The translations under genes and the position numbers were made by a program. From the NCBI RefSeq assembly GCF_004794105.1, contig NZ_SRYR01000006.1, positions 62,001 to 126,000 on the forward strand: 64,000 bases of DNA, in the 5' to 3' direction. Of the stretch, positions 60,999-64,000 are shown one piece after another. The DNA is from Clostridium sartagoforme (lineage in GTDB: Bacteria > Bacillota > Clostridia > Clostridiales > Clostridiaceae). Each line of letters opens with the position of its first letter. Within the stretch, counting starts at the first letter, position 1. The notes below the pieces were generated by a model. It made no database searches, was not told the origin of the DNA, and saw only the letters and a program-made list of their open reading frames with translations.

Positions 60999-63158
60999 AT
61001 GAGTAAGGGTAGAATAACAATCCCAACTGATGATAATTTTATTAAAGAAACAATGGAGATAGCTGAAAAGTGGGGGGCAGATGCTATAAGAGACTGTGAT
61101 GGTTTTAAGCTTCCTAAGAACATAAAAGATTTAGCTAGAAAGGTTTATTCAACATATTTTGTTGCTCGTGGAGACAATGAGTGGGCAGAAAAGAATCCTG
61201 AAGAATTACAACAAACTTACTTAATGACAAAACATCATTTAGCTAAAAGTGATACTTTAGTTATTGATATAATGGAAGGGTATTTTAAGGAACAAGTAAA
61301 ACCAGATAGTTACCATGATGTAAAAGAATTCTGGGAAGTAATAGATAGAACAACAGGTGAAGTAGTATCTCTAGATAATTGGAGTTATAATGAAGAAACT
61401 CAAGAAGTGACTATTAATAATGTTACTCCTTGGCATGAATATACAGTTTCATTCTTAGCTTATTGCATATGGGATCCAACGCAAATGTATAATCATATTA
61501 CAAATAATTGGGGAGACAAGCCTCATGAAATGCCATTTGATGCAAGACAGCCTAAGACTAATAAATATATTTTTGAAGCTATGCATAAATGGTTAGATGA
61601 AAATCCAGATGCTGATGTAGTAAGATTTACAACTTTCTTCTATCATTTCACATTAGTTTTCAATGATAGAGCAAAAGAAAAGTATGTTGACTGGTTTGGT
61701 TATAGCTCTAGTGTAAGTGCAGATGGGTTGAGGGAGTTTGAAAAGGTTAAAGGGTATAAGTTAAGACCTGAAGATATTATAGATCAAGGATATTATAATA
61801 GTTCTTTTAGAGTTCCAAGCAAAACTTACTTAGATTATATGGACTTTACTCAAAAGTTTGTATCTGAAAATGTAAAGAAGTTAGTAGATATAACTCATGA
61901 ACATGGTAGAGAAGCTATGATGTTCTTAGGAGATAACTGGATAGGAACAGAGCCTTATGGAAAGTATTTTGAAAACATTGGACTTGATGCAGTAGTTGGT
62001 TCAGTAGGTGGAGGAGCAACATTAAGAATGATTGCTGATATCCCAGGTGTTAAATACACTGAAGGAAGATTTTTACCGTACTTCTTCCCAGATACATTCC
62101 ATGAAGGAAATGATCCAACTATAGAAGCAAGAGAAAACTGGTTAACAGCTAGACGTGCTATAATGAGAAAACCAGTTGATAGAATAGGTTATGGTGGATA
62201 CTTATCCTTAGCGTATAAGTTTCCTAAGTTTGTAGATTATATAGAAGGAGTTTGTGATGAATTCAGAGAAATATATGATACGATTGATGGAAATAAGCCT
62301 TATTGTGGATTGAAAGTAGCAATATTAAATTGCTGGGGTAAATTAAGAACTTGGCAAACTCATATGGTTGCACATGCATTATGGTATAAGCAAATATATT
62401 CATATTTAGGAGTTATAGAAGCTTTAAGTGGGATGAGTTTAGATGTTTCATTTATAAACTTCGAGGATATTAAGAATGAAGATACTCTTAAGGATATAGA
62501 TGTAATAATTAATGCAGGGGACGCTGGTACTGCCTTCAGTGGTGGAGAAAACTGGTTAGATGAGGAAGTTACATCAATTATAAGAGAGTGGATTTATAAT
62601 GGTGGTGGATTTGTAGGAATTGGTGAACCATCAGCAGCTTTAGGTGGAGGACACTTCTTCCAATTAGCTAATGCACTAGGTGTTGATAAAGAGTTAGGCT
62701 TCTCATTAAGTACAGATAAGTATTTTAAAGAAGAAGTATCTTCACACTTTATTACAGAAGATGTATTTGAAGATATAGATTTTGGAGAGGGTCAAAAGAA
62801 TATATACTCATTAAGTGAAAATACAGAAATAATTAAGTATGAAAATGGCGACTTACTTATGTCTGCTAACACATATGGAAAAGGACGTGCTGTATATATA
62901 GCAGGATTACCTTACTCAATACAAAATACTAGAATATTAAATAGAGCTTGCTTCTATGCAGCAAATAAAGAAAGTGAAATGAAAAAATGGTATGCAGATA
63001 ACTCATATTGTGAAGTGTCAGCTTATATAGAATCAAAGAGATATGCAGTTATTAATAATTCTAATGAAAAGCAAGTGACGAAAGTTTATGATGGTGAAGG
63101 TAACTTTATGGAAATTGAACTTAAGCCAACTGAAATAAGATGGATGGATATAAAATAA
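60999..63158 (+). CDS. gnpA: 1,3-beta-galactosyl-N-acetylhexosamine phosphorylase (GH112)
   Basis: 719 residues, the full length for GH112, ATG behind AAGGAGG. Starts GRITIPTDDNF; NEWAEKNPEE; TFFYHFTLVFND; FLGDNWIGTEPYG, where Asp312 is at the place of the catalytic acid (Asp313 in the bifid enzyme, from memory); a trimerisation/Rossmann-like C-terminal half. It phosphorolyses lacto-N-biose or galacto-N-biose to galactose-1-phosphate and GlcNAc or GalNAc in the cytosol. Sequence alone does not tell which substrate it prefers. Confidence 0.96.
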   Translation: MSKGRITIPTDDNFIKETMEIAEKWGADAIRDCDGFKLPKNIKDLARKVYSTYFVARGDNEWAEKNPEELQQTYLMTKHHLAKSDTLVIDIMEGYFKEQVKPDSYHDVKEFWEVIDRTTGEVVSLDNWSYNEETQEVTINNVTPWHEYTVSFLAYCIWDPTQMYNHITNNWGDKPHEMPFDARQPKTNKYIFEAMHKWLDENPDADVVRFTTFFYHFTLVFNDRAKEKYVDWFGYSSSVSADGLREFEKVKGYKLRPEDIIDQGYYNSSFRVPSKTYLDYMDFTQKFVSENVKKLVDITHEHGREAMMFLGDNWIGTEPYGKYFENIGLDAVVGSVGGGATLRMIADIPGVKYTEGRFLPYFFPDTFHEGNDPTIEARENWLTARRAIMRKPVDRIGYGGYLSLAYKFPKFVDYIEGVCDEFREIYDTIDGNKPYCGLKVAILNCWGKLRTWQTHMVAHALWYKQIYSYLGVIEALSGMSLDVSFINFEDIKNEDTLKDIDVIINAGDAGTAFSGGENWLDEEVTSIIREWIYNGGGFVGIGEPSAALGGGHFFQLANALGVDKELGFSLSTDKYFKEEVSSHFITEDVFEDIDFGEGQKNIYSLSENTEIIKYENGDLLMSANTYGKGRAVYIAGLPYSIQNTRILNRACFYAANKESEMKKWYADNSYCEVSAYIESKRYAVINNSNEKQVTKVYDGEGNFMEIELKPTEIRWMDIK

Positions 63159-63188
63159 TATTTTTACTAAAACCCTAGGGGGGATACT

Positions 63189-63347
63189 ATGTTAAAGAAA
63201 ATTGTTATGTTTATTGCGTTTATTATATTTATGTTTTTAGTTGTTAAGGGCAATTCAATTGTTGGATATTCAGGCTTGGCAATGATGATTATAGGTCTTA
63301 TTGGCGTAGTTTCTGAGTTGTATATCTACAACAAGAAATATCAATAA
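63189..63347 (+). CDS. Small two-span membrane protein
   Basis: 52 residues, ATG behind AGGGGGGATACT. Two hydrophobic segments (IVMFIAFIIFMFLVV, GLAMMIIGLIGVV) with a short loop GNSIVGYSG and a tail YIYNKKYQ. It lies between gnpA and the binding-protein gene with good spacing, so it is likely translated. I recall similar small proteins near GH112 genes (possibly DUF6903) but cannot verify this. A role in transporter assembly is a guess. Confidence 0.75.
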   Translation: MLKKIVMFIAFIIFMFLVVKGNSIVGYSGLAMMIIGLIGVVSELYIYNKKYQ

Positions 63348-63365
63348 AATTTTGTTGTCCAAATA

Positions 63366-63441
63366 ATAGCAACATAGATATAATAATCAGCAAAAATATT
63401 ATATTAATAACGTTTACAAAGATGTAAAATTAATTTATAAA
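63366..63441 (+). promoter_or_regulatory. Promoter of the binding-protein gene
   Basis: TTTACA (63413-63418), 17-base spacer, TATAAA (63436-63441). TTTACA-AAGA-TGTAAA overlaps the -35. ATAGCAAC (63366-63373) matches half of the dyad in the first promoter of the operon, so the AraC regulator may act here too. Confidence 0.65.
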
Positions 63442-63482
63442 CATTATGGTATTTAAATGAGTTTTAAAAGGGAGGAATAAAA

Positions 63483-64000
63483 ATGAAAAAAAGGACATTA
63501 GCTTTAATATTAAGTTCACTTATGGCCCTAACTACTTTAACAGGCTGTGGAAGTAATGGTGACGGTAAGGATACTGATAGTGGAGCTGCAGAAAACAAAG
63601 TATTAAAGGTAGCTGCGTTCCAAGGTGGATATGGGAAAGCTTATTGGGAAAAACTAAAAGAAGGCTTCGAAAAGCAACATGAGGGAGTAACTGTAGAATT
63701 AACAGTTGAATCTAATATAGAAGAAGTTATTCGTCCACAAATACAAGCTGGAAATGTTCCGGATTTTATATACTTAGCTACTGGTAGACCAGATGCATTA
63801 ACAGAAACGTTGATTAAGGAAGAAGGATTACATGATTTATCAAAGGTACTAGATACAAAGGTACCTGGTGAAGATGTAACAGTTAAGGATAAATTACTTC
63901 CAGGATTTATAGATAGTTATGCGACTAATCCATATGGAGATGGAAAATCTTATTTATTACCATTATTCTATAGCCCAACAGGATTATTCTATAATAAGGG
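63483..64000 (+). CDS. ABC sugar-binding lipoprotein, 5' part
   Basis: 172 residues are visible, then the window ends. Signal peptide with lipobox LTGC (Cys about 22), Ser/Asp-rich linker, then a type 1 solute-binding domain (KVLKVAAFQGGYGKAYWEKL, FEKQHEGVTVEL, PDFIYLATGRPDAL). ATG behind GGGAGGAA. It should deliver a glycan to the two permeases. It has its own promoter, which allows more binding protein than permease. Confidence 0.94.
   Translation, partial: MKKRTLALILSSLMALTTLTGCGSNGDGKDTDSGAAENKVLKVAAFQGGYGKAYWEKLKEGFEKQHEGVTVELTVESNIEEVIRPQIQAGNVPDFIYLATGRPDALTETLIKEEGLHDLSKVLDTKVPGEDVTVKDKLLPGFIDSYATNPYGDGKSYLLPLFYSPTGLFYNK

Noticed and set aside
1..64000. Prophage, IS element, CRISPR array or defence island
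   Set aside because: No integrase, transposase, cas, restriction or toxin-antitoxin genes and no regular spacer repeats were found; the only repeats are the dispersed short families described.

Overview
The window is AT-rich DNA (roughly 30% G+C by eye) with strong GGAGG-type ribosome sites, frequent TTG and GTG starts, and Clostridium gene content: BofA, large SRP RNA, rubrerythrin and rubredoxin, and many LytTR regulators. It looks like a chromosomal segment of a gut Clostridium of the C. perfringens / C. tertium kind; the species cannot be fixed from the sequence alone. No rRNA, CRISPR array, phage, IS transposase or plasmid genes were seen.

Layout. 0-5.3 kb: the tail of a LytTR response regulator with its GHKL kinase and a lipoprotein, a cyclase-like protein, and a MutS2-like ATPase behind a long terminator-containing leader. 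5.3-9.1 kb: an OFA-family MFS transporter with a LytS/LytTR pair and paired direct repeats upstream of the transporter, a likely pyruvate or carboxylate sensing module. 9.3-16.8 kb: MarR and pirin genes sharing an identical 18-bp operator, HAD phosphatase, an Sm-like/proline-rich protein, an XRE repeat protein, cytidine deaminase, PHP phosphatase, a TipA-like MerR regulator and a single-domain globin. 17-24 kb: a secreted cysteine-phytase/GxGYxYP fusion, a ChbG/YdjC deacetylase, and an amino-sugar operon (PTS EIICB, nanE, RpiR regulator). 24-36 kb: a lone glycosyltransferase-methyltransferase fusion, a K+/H+ antiporter, rubredoxin, a DbpA-type helicase, an Ogt whose C-terminus is written by a repeat, a MerR/aldo-keto reductase divergon, PlsC, tRNA-Arg and a TetR/MBL pair. 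36-40 kb: MATE and CNNM-type membrane proteins, tadA, lgt.

40.7-49.6 kb is the conserved clostridial cluster tRNA-Ser, SRP RNA, dnaX, ybaB, recR, cls, yaaL, bofA. It is interrupted between the SRP RNA and dnaX by thyA-folA and an MFS exporter with a leader peptide. 50-58 kb: a Cys-rich small protein, mscL, a serine-synthesis operon (aminotransferase, serA, DUF1015), a small export protein, rubrerythrin, mtnN, tcdA. 58-64 kb: an AraC regulator divergent from an ABC transporter and GH112 phosphorylase operon for galacto-N-biose / lacto-N-biose, fitting mucin or milk glycan use together with nanE and ChbG.

The most unusual non-coding signal is a set of dispersed intergenic repeats. Family A (about 110 bp, terminal inverted repeats) occurs five times, each time in the same orientation relative to the next gene. 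Family B (about 95 bp, its own inverted ends) is joined to A upstream of both rubrerythrin and rubredoxin, and a lone B copy lies at 2.9 kb. Family C (GTCGCAC ends and an AAACTCC...GGAGTTT core) occurs six times, usually in terminator regions. Several leaders look like attenuators: MutS2, MATE and MFS.
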